Origin: DASWJZ01 sp038211615
Lineage (GTDB): Bacteria > Pseudomonadota > Alphaproteobacteria > Rhizobiales > Afifellaceae
Assembly: GCA_038211615.1 (NCBI GenBank)
Contig: JBBQVL010000088.1
Span: forward strand, 1-17,700
Length of the DNA stretch: 17,700 nt
Direction of reading: 5' to 3'
Positions within the stretch are counted from its first letter, which is position 1; each line of letters opens with the position of its first letter. The notes below the pieces were generated by a model. It made no database searches, was not told the origin of the DNA, and worked only from the letters and a program-made list of their open reading frames with translations. Below are positions 1-6,629 of this stretch, in pieces. A program made the position numbers and the translations under genes.

Positions 1-350
1 CCGGCCGCGCCGGCATGCAGGCTCCGGTCTGGGCGCGCGGCATCGACGTCTATCTCGAAAGCGGCGGTGCGAAATTCCGCGTCGCGGGCGACATCGCGGT
101 CGATGCCGAGGGCATCCTGGACGGCCAGATGATCTTGCGCGTCGGCGGCGCGGAGGCGCTGCCCGCCGTCATCGCCGCGCTGCCGCAGAAATGGCAGAAG
201 CTCGGCAACGCGGTAGCCGGCGGGCTCTTCGCCTTCGGCAAGGCAACGACGCTCGACGGCAAGCCGGCGAGCGAGCTGACGCTGGAGATCGTCCGCGGCA
301 ACGCGAAGATCGGACCGGTCGAAGTGGGTCTCCCGCGCGTGCCGCTGTAA
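1..350 (+). CDS. DUF2125 domain protein, C-terminal part (5' end outside window)
   Basis: The reading frame is open from the left edge of the window to a TAA stop at 348-350, so about 116 C-terminal residues are visible and the true start lies upstream. The sequence has the repeating beta-rich, glycine-punctuated character of DUF2125 proteins, with a segment like LDGQMILRVGG followed by LPAVIAALP and a short tail ending GLPRVPL. Proteins of this family are predicted envelope-associated proteins of unknown function. In many Rhizobiales the gene sits beside tyrC and hisC, as here, where it converges on tyrC. The family call rests on this context plus overall resemblance; the function is unknown. 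Confidence 0.75.
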   Translation, partial: GRAGMQAPVWARGIDVYLESGGAKFRVAGDIAVDAEGILDGQMILRVGGAEALPAVIAALPQKWQKLGNAVAGGLFAFGKATTLDGKPASELTLEIVRGNAKIGPVEVGLPRVPL

Positions 351-369
351 GCCGAGACAGCCCACTACG

Positions 370-470
370 GTCGTCATTGCCGGGCTTGACCCGGCAACCC
401 AGTCCGAAACGGTCGCGACTGTCGCCTGCGCAACGGAATGGATGCCATGGTCAAGCCATGGCATGACGAC
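370..470. repeat. Composite palindromic repeat (two hairpins inside terminal inverted repeats)
   Basis: The 141-bp convergent gap between the DUF2125 gene and tyrC holds an element bounded by near-perfect terminal inverted repeats: GTCGTCATTGCC at 370-381 against GGCATGACGAC at 460-470. Each end is itself a hairpin. The left one is TTGCCGGG (377-384), loop CTTGA, CCCGGCAA (390-397). The right one is ATGCCATGG (442-450), loop TCAAG, CCATGGCAT (456-464). The two loops are complementary to each other. This is the look of the dispersed REP/MITE-like palindromes seen in intergenic regions of Rhizobiales genomes. It may also act as a bidirectional terminator for the two converging genes. Confidence 0.75.
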
Positions 471-491
471 GGTGGGGGTGTCGGCGTCGCG

Positions 492-1427
492 CTACGTGTC
501 GCTCTTGTGCTCGCGCCCAAAATCCGGCGCCGCCGTCTCCTGCCCCGCGTCGATGATGCCGCGGCGGATGGCGCGGGTGCGGGTGAAGAGATCGAAGAGC
601 GCGTTGCCGTCGCCGAAGCGGATCGCGCGCTGCAGGGCGGAGAGATCCTCGGTGAAACGGCCGAGCATCTCCAGGATCGCGTCGCGGTTATGCAGGCAGA
701 CGTCGCGCCACATCGTCGGATCGGAGGCGGCGAGACGGGTGAAATCGCGGAAGCCGGAAGCGGAATATTTTATCACCTCCGACTTGCTCACCGCCTCGAG
801 GTGCTCGGCGGTGCCGACGATGTTGTAGGCGATGAGGTGCGGCAGGTGCGAGACGATCGCCAGCACCATGTCGTGGTGGTCCGGCTCCATCCGGTCGACA
901 TTCGAGCCGCACGCCTGCCAGAAGCGCGTCAATCTTTCCAGCGCCCGGGGCTCCGTTCCGGGCGGCGGCGTCAGGATGCACCAGCGCCCGGTGAAGAGCT
1001 TGGCGAAGCCGGCGTCCGGGCCGGACTCCTCCGTCCCCGCGATCGGGTGCCCGGGGATGAAATGCACATGAGCGGGCATGTGCGGCCGCATCTGCGCGAT
1101 GACCGACGCCTTGGTCGATCCGACATCCGTGACGATCGCGCCGGGTGCAAGCGCACCGGCGATCTCCTCGGCGACCTGCCCCGATGCGCCGACCGGCACG
1201 GACACGATGACGAGATCGGCGCCGCGCACCGCCTCGGCGCTCGAATTGCTGTAGCTGTCGCCAAGCGCGAGTTCCTTCGCGCGGACGAGCGTCTCCGCGC
1301 TCCGCGTCGCGACCGCGATCGACCGCGCAAGGTGTCGCTCGCGAATGACGCGGGCGAGCGAGGAGCCGATCAGCCCGATGCCGATCAGCGCGACCTTCTC
1401 GAACGGCTCGAACTCCGTATCGCTCAT
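492..1427 (-). CDS. tyrC: Prephenate/arogenate dehydrogenase (tyrosine biosynthesis)
   Basis: A 311-aa protein that oxidatively decarboxylates prephenate (or arogenate) on the way to tyrosine, with NAD(P). The N-terminus carries the Rossmann motif GIGLIGSSLA at about residues 15-24. Further on are the substrate-pocket motif PGHPIAGTEESG, then SHLPHLIAY and SGFRDFTRLAASDP, all hallmarks of the TyrA/TyrC family. There is no fused chorismate mutase, which fits the separate mutase gene two genes upstream. The frame stays open far upstream into hisC, but the start chosen is the ATG at 1427. It overlaps the hisC stop in an ATGA arrangement and places the Rossmann motif at the usual distance from the N-terminus. 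It is the last gene of the minus-strand aromatic operon. Whether prephenate or arogenate is preferred cannot be read from the sequence. Confidence 0.95.
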   Translation of the reverse strand: MSDTEFEPFEKVALIGIGLIGSSLARVIRERHLARSIAVATRSAETLVRAKELALGDSYSNSSAEAVRGADLVIVSVPVGASGQVAEEIAGALAPGAIVTDVGSTKASVIAQMRPHMPAHVHFIPGHPIAGTEESGPDAGFAKLFTGRWCILTPPPGTEPRALERLTRFWQACGSNVDRMEPDHHDMVLAIVSHLPHLIAYNIVGTAEHLEAVSKSEVIKYSASGFRDFTRLAASDPTMWRDVCLHNRDAILEMLGRFTEDLSALQRAIRFGDGNALFDLFTRTRAIRRGIIDAGQETAAPDFGREHKSDT

Positions 1428-2524
1428 GACCCGGCGGCCAGGAAATCGCAGAGCGCCTTGATGAAGAGGGTGTTCGCCTCCTCGGTCCCGACCGTCATGC
1501 GGAGCGCGTCGGGAAAGCCGTAGCCGGCGACGCGGCGCAGCACGAGGCCGCGCTCGCGCAGGAACGCGTCCGCCTCGGCCGCGCCCTTGCCCTTCGCGTC
1601 GGAGAAATGCACGAGCAGGAAATTGCCGATGCTCGGCGTGGCGCGCAGGCCGAGCTTCGTGACCTCCTCCGCCAGCCATTGCAGCCAGACAAAATTGTGG
1701 GCGACGGAAAGCTCCAGGTGCACCCGGTCGCCGAGCGAGGCGGAAGCGGCCGCGAGCGCCGATCCGTTGACGTTGAAGGGGCCGCGCGTGCGGTTCAGCG
1801 CGTCGATAACCGGCGCCGGCCCGTAGGCCCACCCGATCCGCAGGTTCGCCAGCCCGAAAATCTTCGAGAAGGTGCGCGTCATCACGACGTTATCGGCTTC
1901 GCCCGCGAGCTCGACGCCGCTCGAATAGTCGTTGCGGCGGACATATTCCGCGTACGCCGCGTCGAGCACGAGAAGCACATTGCCCGGGAGCCCCGCGTGC
2001 AGCCGCTTCACCTCGTCGTGCGGAAGGAAGGTGCCGGTCGGATTGTTGGGGTTCGCGAGATAGACGAGCTTCGTGCGCGGCGTCACGCACGAGAGGATGG
2101 CATCGACGCTCGCCGTCTCGGCCGTCTCGGGCGCCACCACCGGAACGCCTCCGGAAGCCAGAATGGCGATCCGGTAGACCAGGAATCCGTACTGCGAGTA
2201 GATCGCCTCGTCACCGGGCGAGAGGTAGTTCTGCGCGATCAGCGTCAGCAGCTCGTCGGAGCCGTTGCCGCAGACGATGCGCTCGGGGTTCAGGCCGTAG
2301 GAGGCGGCGATCGCATCGCGCAGGATGCGCGCCGAGCCTTCCGGATAGACATGCAGCCGGTCGGCGTTGGCGCGGTAGGCCTCGATCGAAAGCGGACTCG
2401 GCCCGAGCGGCGTCTCGTTCGACGAGAGCTTGAAGACGCGGCTGGCGCCGCTGCGGTCGTCGCCCGGCACATAGGCGGAAATTCCGAGGACACCGGGACG
2501 CGGCTGCGGCTTCAGGTCGCTCAT
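1424..2524 (-). CDS. hisC: Histidinol-phosphate / aromatic aminotransferase (HisC-like)
   Basis: A 366-aa fold-type I, PLP-dependent aminotransferase. Visible family residues are the NPNNPTG motif near residue 161, DAAYAEY with the cofactor aspartate near 188, the Schiff-base lysine 221 in TRTFSKIFGLA, and an arginine in the following LRIGW. The family transaminates histidinol phosphate. Copies located between chorismate mutase and tyrC, like this one, commonly also serve phenylalanine and tyrosine synthesis, which is the role I infer here. The frame extends to a GTG at 2563, but the ATG at 2524 has a good Shine-Dalgarno (GAGAGG) and starts just before the conserved region. The gene follows chorismate mutase after 28 bp and overlaps tyrC by 4 bp. 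Confidence 0.93.
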   Translation of the reverse strand: MSDLKPQPRPGVLGISAYVPGDDRSGASRVFKLSSNETPLGPSPLSIEAYRANADRLHVYPEGSARILRDAIAASYGLNPERIVCGNGSDELLTLIAQNYLSPGDEAIYSQYGFLVYRIAILASGGVPVVAPETAETASVDAILSCVTPRTKLVYLANPNNPTGTFLPHDEVKRLHAGLPGNVLLVLDAAYAEYVRRNDYSSGVELAGEADNVVMTRTFSKIFGLANLRIGWAYGPAPVIDALNRTRGPFNVNGSALAAASASLGDRVHLELSVAHNFVWLQWLAEEVTKLGLRATPSIGNFLLVHFSDAKGKGAAEADAFLRERGLVLRRVAGYGFPDALRMTVGTEEANTLFIKALCDFLAAGS

Positions 2525-2552
2525 CGGAGGCCTCTCGGCGGTCGCCGCGTCA

Positions 2553-3359
2553 TCACGCGACACGCTCCGCCAGCATGCGGATGGGTTGGAAGAAGGCGCC
2601 TATCGCACGGATGCCTGGGATCGGAGCGCCGATCGCCTTCCCGATCTCGAGCAGCGTTGCAGCGACGGGAAGCTCGACCAGAAGATCACCCTCGCTCTCG
2701 GCCGCGACGATGCCGCCGAAGGAAGCGAGCGCCGCCTGCAGGCCGGGTGCATCGCGCATGGCGAGGAGCTGGACGTCAGGCTGGTGCGCATCCTTGAGCG
2801 GCGGGCCGATGACGTAGGCGGGAAGGTCGGCGGGTCGGTTGGGAAGGTCGATGAAGGGAAGCCTGGCGAAGGCTTTTGGCGCGCTGCGGTCGGCAAGGTC
2901 GTCCCACCATCGGCCGGATGCCTGCGCGGCGATCACGGCGATCTGGTTGCCTGAGCGCGCCACCGCGGCAATGGCCTCCGCATTGGTCTGCGCGACGCTC
3001 ACCGGCACAGAGAAGCCGAAGTAGAAGCGGACGAGGTCGCGCATGGCGAGCGCATCGTCCGCCGGGCCGGTGACGACCGAAAACGGCGCCTGCATCGCCG
3101 TGAAGCTGGTGATGATCTCGCGCCAGATGTGCTCGATCGTGGTGAGCGGCAGATCGCCCGAATGGCGCATGACGAGGCGGCGCATCATGTCCGCCTCGCG
3201 GTCGGGGCGAAAGGCCGCGCCCGGCTGGCTCGTGCCCTTGACCTTGATCAGCTCCGCGATGACGCCCGAGCGGTCGATCAGAAGCCGGTGCACGGCCTCG
3301 TCGATCGCGTCGATGCGGTTGCGGATTGCCGTGAGCCGATCGGGCGCCGGTGTGTCCAT
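2553..3359 (-). CDS. Chorismate mutase (AroQ) with degenerate P-protein-like C-terminal region
   Basis: A 268-aa protein. Residues about 8-92 form an AroQ-type chorismate mutase: R13, R30, K41, the DREADMMRRL segment and the end of the helix at FTAMQ align with the active-site residues of the E. coli P-protein mutase. This domain converts chorismate to prephenate. The remaining roughly 170 residues resemble the rest of a bifunctional chorismate mutase/prephenate dehydratase only in outline. There is a segment with FYFGFSVPVSVAQ and later LLAMRDAPGLQAALASFG, which recalls the start of an ACT domain, but no TRF dehydratase signature is present. I infer a mutase with a decayed or repurposed tail. 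The start ATG is preceded by GGGGATGAG. It is the first gene of the aromatic operon, divergent from metX. Confidence 0.88.
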   Translation of the reverse strand: MDTPAPDRLTAIRNRIDAIDEAVHRLLIDRSGVIAELIKVKGTSQPGAAFRPDREADMMRRLVMRHSGDLPLTTIEHIWREIITSFTAMQAPFSVVTGPADDALAMRDLVRFYFGFSVPVSVAQTNAEAIAAVARSGNQIAVIAAQASGRWWDDLADRSAPKAFARLPFIDLPNRPADLPAYVIGPPLKDAHQPDVQLLAMRDAPGLQAALASFGGIVAAESEGDLLVELPVAATLLEIGKAIGAPIPGIRAIGAFFQPIRMLAERVA

Positions 3360-3530
3360 CTCATCCCCGTCGTCGGTCCCCCGAGAGCCTCGCGGAGACG
3401 CCCGCGTGCTTAGCCGCCGCCCCCGCCGAACGCAAAGAAAACATTGACACTTCAGGGATGACGCCCGCGGGGGACGCCCCCTCAGCCTGCCGCCCTTGGC
3501 TCGGCGCGTTCCGCCCGCGGCCCGCCGCCA
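3360..3530. other. Intergenic region upstream of chorismate mutase
   Basis: This is the aromatic-operon side of the divergent gap between the chorismate mutase start and the metX riboswitch. It should carry the minus-strand promoter of the aromatic operon, but I could not pick out convincing -35 and -10 boxes there. I saw no ORF with coding character, no trp-type leader peptide and no clear terminator. Confidence 0.4.
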
Positions 3531-3557
3531 TTGACGCCAAAACCCCGGAGGGATAGT
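3531..3557 (+). promoter_or_regulatory. Putative sigma-70-like promoter for metX-metW
   Basis: TTGACG at 3531-3536 matches a -35 box. GATAGT at 3552-3557 is a 4/6 match to a -10 box, with a 15-bp spacer, slightly short. Transcription would begin around 3564, just before the first stem of the SAM-II riboswitch at 3570. That positioning is the main support. Confidence 0.45.
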
Positions 3558-3567
3558 CCTCTTCTGT

Positions 3568-3626
3568 TCCGTGGCGAATTTGAGCCGGCCGGCTTGCAGC
3601 CACGTTAAGCGAACTTGCTAAAAGGC
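3568..3626 (+). promoter_or_regulatory. SAM-II riboswitch (metA-type RNA motif)
   Basis: A perfect 6-bp P1 stem, CGTGGC (3570-3575) with GCCACG (3599-3604), encloses a loop with the conserved ATTTGAGCC and GGCTTGCA stretches. It is followed by GTTAAGCGAACTT and the conserved pseudoknot strand GCTAAAAGG (3617-3625). This arrangement matches the SAM-II (metA) riboswitch known from alphaproteobacterial methionine genes. SAM binding closes the pseudoknot and lowers expression of the downstream gene, here metX. Primary sequence and gene context agree. Confidence 0.93.
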
Positions 3627-3650
3627 CGGAGGTTTGAACCCTCGGCTTTT
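3620..3650 (+). terminator. Attenuator-like hairpin at the 3' end of the SAM-II riboswitch
   Basis: AAAA, then GCCG and AGG (3625-3632 with one bulged G), pair across a 7-base loop with CCT, CGGC and TTTT (3640-3650). This gives a GC-rich stem with A and T flanks, as in an intrinsic terminator, though the T run is only four bases. Its left arm shares the AAAAGG bases with the riboswitch pseudoknot strand, so the two structures may compete. It could equally act by masking the GGAGG at 3628-3632. Confidence 0.5.
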
Positions 3651-3687
3651 GTGCTTTCACCAAGCGCGGCCGGGGTTTTTGTTTGCC

Positions 3688-4872
3688 ATGGCGCACATCG
3701 ACACCCGTCTCGTGGAGATGGAGGACCTCGCCCGGTCGCAGGCCGAGCGGCCGGCGAGCCCGGTCGCGCGCTTTTCCGCCGATGAGCCGCTGCCGCTCGA
3801 CGCCGGCGTGTCGCTCGCCCCGTTCCAGGTCGGCTACCAGACCTACGGCACGCTGAACGCCGACAAATCCAACGCCGTTCTGGTCTGCCACGCGCTGACG
3901 GGCGACCAGCACGTGGCGAACGTCAACCCGGTGACCGGCAAGCCGGGCTGGTGGTCGCTGATGGTCGGGCCCGGCAGGCCGATCGACACCGACCGCTACT
4001 TCGTCATCTGCGCCAACGTGCTCGGCGGCTGCATGGGGACGACCGGTCCCGCCTCGATCGACCCGAAGAGCGGCAACGCCTACGGCCTCGATCTTCCCGT
4101 CATCACCATCCGCGACATGGTGCGCGCCCAGGCGATGCTGATCGACAGGCTCGGCATCGAGACGCTCCTCTGCGTGCTCGGCGGCTCGATGGGCGGCATG
4201 CAGGTGCTGCAATGGGCGGCGAGCTTTCCGGAGCGCGTGTTCGCCGCCGTGCCGATCGCCTGCGCCGCGCGCCACTCCTCGCAGAACATCGCCTTCCACG
4301 AGGTGGGCCGGCAGGCGGTCATGGCCGATCCGGACTGGTGCAGCGGAAAATATACCGAGCTCGGCAAGAGCCCGAAGAAGGGCCTCGCGGTGGCCCGCAT
4401 GGCCGCGCACATCACCTACATGTCCGACGAGGCGCTGCACCGGAAGTTCGGCCGCCAGCTGCAGGACCGCACCAAGCTGACGTTCGGCTTCGACGCGGAT
4501 TTCCAGGTGGAATCCTACCTGCGCCATCAGGGCTCGTCCTTCGTCGGCCGCTTCGACGCCAACTCCTATCTCTACATGACGCGCGCCATGGACTATTTCG
4601 ACCTCGCCTCCGATTACGGCGGCGTGCTCGCCAACGCCTTCCGCGGTACGCAGACGCGCTTCTGTGTCGTCTCGTTCACCTCCGACTGGCTGTTCCCGAC
4701 GCCGGAGAACCGCACCATCGTGCAGGCGCTGAACGCCGCGGCCGCGAACGTCTCCTTCGTCGAGATCGCGACCGACGGCGGCCACGACGCCTTCCTGCTC
4801 GACGAGCCGGAGATGTTCGCGACCGTTTCCGGCTTCCTGAAAGCCGCCGCGCGCCGTCGGGGCGTCAAGTGA
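3688..4872 (+). CDS. metX: Homoserine O-acyltransferase (MetX)
   Basis: A 394-aa alpha/beta-hydrolase-fold enzyme that acylates homoserine (acetyl- or succinyl-CoA donor), the first committed step of methionine synthesis. The nucleophile S167 lies in GGSMGGMQ. The rest of the triad is visible as D333 in TSDWLFP and H366 in DGGHDAF. The oxyanion region reads NVLGGCMGTTGP, typical of MetX. The frame runs back to a TTG at 3634, inside the attenuator hairpin. I chose the ATG at 3688, since 3634 sits one base after a GGAGG, although 3688 itself has only a distant GGGG. ATG 3718 is another candidate. It is controlled by the SAM-II element just upstream and overlaps metW at its stop. Sequence alone does not settle acetyl versus succinyl donor. 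Confidence 0.95.
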   Translation: MAHIDTRLVEMEDLARSQAERPASPVARFSADEPLPLDAGVSLAPFQVGYQTYGTLNADKSNAVLVCHALTGDQHVANVNPVTGKPGWWSLMVGPGRPIDTDRYFVICANVLGGCMGTTGPASIDPKSGNAYGLDLPVITIRDMVRAQAMLIDRLGIETLLCVLGGSMGGMQVLQWAASFPERVFAAVPIACAARHSSQNIAFHEVGRQAVMADPDWCSGKYTELGKSPKKGLAVARMAAHITYMSDEALHRKFGRQLQDRTKLTFGFDADFQVESYLRHQGSSFVGRFDANSYLYMTRAMDYFDLASDYGGVLANAFRGTQTRFCVVSFTSDWLFPTPENRTIVQALNAAAANVSFVEIATDGGHDAFLLDEPEMFATVSGFLKAAARRRGVK

Positions 4873-5507
4873 CGGCGATGCAGGATCGCCTCGCCGCCGC
4901 GCATCCGGAGCGCATCGATCTCAAGATCATTGCCGGCTTCGTCACGCCCGGCGCGCGCGTGCTCGACGTCGGCTGCGGCGACGGCGCGCTGCTGATGCGG
5001 CTGGAGGAGGAGAAGCAGGCGGACGGGCGCGGCATCGAGCTGTCGCAGAAGGGCGTCAACGAAGCGGTGGCGCGTGGCCTCTCGGTCGTGCAGGGCGACG
5101 CCGACCACGACCTCGCCACCTACCCCGACAGGGCCTTCGACTTCGTCATCCTGAGCCAGACGCTTCAGGCGACCTACAATCCCCGCATCGTACTGGAGCA
5201 GCTCCTGCGCATCGGCCGCAAGGTCGTCGTCTCGTTCCCGAATTTCGGCAACTGGCGCATCCGCAAGCAGTTCATCCTGACCGGCCGCATGCCGATCACC
5301 GAGGACCTTCCCTACAGCTGGTACGACACGCCCAACATCCATTTCTGCACGGTGCGCGACTTCGTGCGGTTGACGGAAGAGATCGACGCCAAGGTGGAGA
5401 AGGCCGTGGCGCTCTACGGCAACGGCCGCGTGATGAACCGGGCAGTCCGGCTGACGCTGTGGAATTTCCTCGCCGACCAGGCGATCTTCCTGCTCTCGCG
5501 GCGGTAG
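4869..5507 (+). CDS. metW: Methionine biosynthesis protein MetW (methyltransferase-like)
   Basis: About 212 aa. The SAM-binding signature VLDVGCGDG lies at residues 31-39 and is followed by the highly typical MetW stretches LSQTLQATYNP, VVSFPNFGNWR and LPYSWYDTPNIHFCT. MetW is a partner of MetX and is needed for full homoserine acyltransferase activity in several proteobacteria. Its methyltransferase-like fold has no firmly assigned reaction. The GTG at 4869 overlaps the metX stop by 4 bp (GTGA) with GGGG six bases upstream. The ATG at 4878 is an equally possible start. The overlap means metX and metW are co-transcribed and probably translationally coupled under the same riboswitch. Confidence 0.94.
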   Translation: MTAMQDRLAAAHPERIDLKIIAGFVTPGARVLDVGCGDGALLMRLEEEKQADGRGIELSQKGVNEAVARGLSVVQGDADHDLATYPDRAFDFVILSQTLQATYNPRIVLEQLLRIGRKVVVSFPNFGNWRIRKQFILTGRMPITEDLPYSWYDTPNIHFCTVRDFVRLTEEIDAKVEKAVALYGNGRVMNRAVRLTLWNFLADQAIFLLSRR

Positions 5508-5522
5508 CTGCGGCGCGGCAGC
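5507..5522. terminator. Short hairpin in the metW / hypothetical convergent gap
   Basis: GCTGC (5507-5511) and GCAGC (5518-5522) flank a 6-base loop between two genes that converge with a gap of only 16 bp. It is followed on the plus strand by TATTCTTCT, a weak pyrimidine tract. It could serve as a shared terminator, but the stem is short. Confidence 0.3.
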
Positions 5523-5523
5523 G

Positions 5524-5739
5524 CTATTCTTCTCGAAGGGCGTATCGCGCCGAAAGCGCGTTTGCGATCCTCGCGAACTCGTCCTGCTGGCTCGGCGTGC
5601 CGAGCCCGCCTACGACGGCGGCCGTCCAGTTGGCTCCCTTGCCGGTCACCACGATCACGCTCGCGTCGAGACCCGTGGCCGTGGCCACGGCCTCGGCGAT
5701 CTCCTCTGCGGTTTTTTCAATTCTTCGCGGCGTCGGCAT
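5524..5739 (-). CDS. Small hypothetical protein, 71 aa
   Basis: I do not recognise the family. The reading frame is supported by a strong Shine-Dalgarno (AAAGGAG, 6 bases before the ATG at 5739) and by its position 36 bp after the methyltransferase gene on the same strand. The protein is soluble-looking: an N-terminal helix rich in E, A and K, then a valine- and glycine-rich middle (VIVVTGKGANW, AVVGGLG), and a C-terminal helix ending RYALREE. There are no cysteines, no signal peptide and no membrane segment. It is probably co-transcribed with the methyltransferase. Confidence 0.7.
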   Translation of the reverse strand: MPTPRRIEKTAEEIAEAVATATGLDASVIVVTGKGANWTAAVVGGLGTPSQQDEFARIANALSARYALREE

Positions 5740-5775
5740 TCTGTCTCCTTTGGAACGAGCGATTCCTGCCCTCCC

Positions 5776-6546
5776 TCAACTGCTGAAGTTGGCGTTCCGC
5801 CCCACCGCCCCGGCCGCCGGACCGATCGCCGGGCGCAGCGCGGGGCTCAGGCGGGGGCGCGCCCGCAGGCCTATGCCCTGCACATTGCGCTTCACCGCCG
5901 CGACCACGATCACTCCGGCGAACGCCGGCCAGATCAGCCTCCCGATCCGGTCGAATGCCCGCGCCGCGCCGAGCAGCGGCCGCCAGGAGGCCGGCGCCAT
6001 GTGCAGCGCCGTGGTCCATGTCTCGGCCTCGAAGCCGGCTTCGGCGAAGAGCTGCCGGAGCTGCCCGCGCGAATAGGGCCGGCCGAAGCCGAAGGGCGAA
6101 AGGTCGGTGCTCGCCCACGGCCCCTGCCGGTTCGGCACCACCACGATGAGCCGCCCGCCGCCGGTCAGCACGCGGCGAAGCTCCGCCATCAGCGCATTCG
6201 GACGGTCGGACATTTCGAGCCCGTGCACGAGCATGACGAGGTCGATGGAGGAATCGGGCAGCGGCAGCGAATCCTCCTCGACCAGCGCCGTCGCCGAGCC
6301 GCTCGCGCCGCTGTTCGGCGGCCAGTCGATCACCCCCTGCCCCGCAGGCATGAAGGCGAGCACCCGCTCCGCCGGGGCGATGCCGCCGAGATAGGGGGTG
6401 GGAAACCCGAAGCCCAGCACGCGCGAGCCGGAATCGGTGCGGGCGAGCGACCGCACCACCGGCGCAAGGTTCCGCGCCACCATCTGCCCGACGGGCGTGG
6501 CGTAGAAATCGCGAAGGTCGACGACGTCGAGATGCATGGCGTCCAT
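5776..6546 (-). CDS. Class I SAM-dependent methyltransferase-like protein
   Basis: A 256-aa protein of the Methyltransf_11 type. The first beta strand reads RVLGFGFPTPYLG rather than the usual VLDxGCGxG, so the SAM-binding loop is atypical. The later motifs are regular: LPLPDSSIDLVMLVHGLEM, then LMAELRRVLTGGGRLIVVVPN, then a helix with LRQLFAEAGFEAE. A hydrophobic stretch near residues 195-212 could associate with a membrane. The substrate is unknown. In Rhizobiales such a gene commonly lies head to head with gloB, as here. Start ATG 6546 has no strong ribosome site; the ATG at 6537 (MHLDVVDLRDFY) is an alternative. Confidence 0.82.
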   Translation of the reverse strand: MDAMHLDVVDLRDFYATPVGQMVARNLAPVVRSLARTDSGSRVLGFGFPTPYLGGIAPAERVLAFMPAGQGVIDWPPNSGASGSATALVEEDSLPLPDSSIDLVMLVHGLEMSDRPNALMAELRRVLTGGGRLIVVVPNRQGPWASTDLSPFGFGRPYSRGQLRQLFAEAGFEAETWTTALHMAPASWRPLLGAARAFDRIGRLIWPAFAGVIVVAAVKRNVQGIGLRARPRLSPALRPAIGPAAGAVGRNANFSS

Positions 6547-6629
6547 TATTCACCGCGCTGCAAGCGAGGTCGAGGGATGCTTCCCGGAGCACATTTCGCT
6601 AGAGTGTCGTCGCCGATCCGGAGTTTTCC

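Noticed and set aside
438..1523. A 361-codon plus-strand frame over the tyrC region
   Set aside because: Arg/Asp/Gly-rich composition without domains, fully opposite tyrC. Long antisense frames are expected at this G+C content.
1428..1832. N-terminal extension of tyrC into hisC
   Set aside because: The extension is a frame-shifted reading of hisC. The ATG at 1427 has the ATGA overlap and the Rossmann motif right after it.
3444..3466. A perfect TTGACA at 3444-3449 as a metX promoter
   Set aside because: No -10-like box lies 15-18 bp downstream on the plus strand. The TTGACG at 3531 is better placed relative to the riboswitch.
3361..4785. A 474-codon minus-strand frame opposite metX
   Set aside because: It covers the riboswitch and metX in antisense, has shadow-like composition (His, Arg, Gly, Ala) and no recognisable domain.
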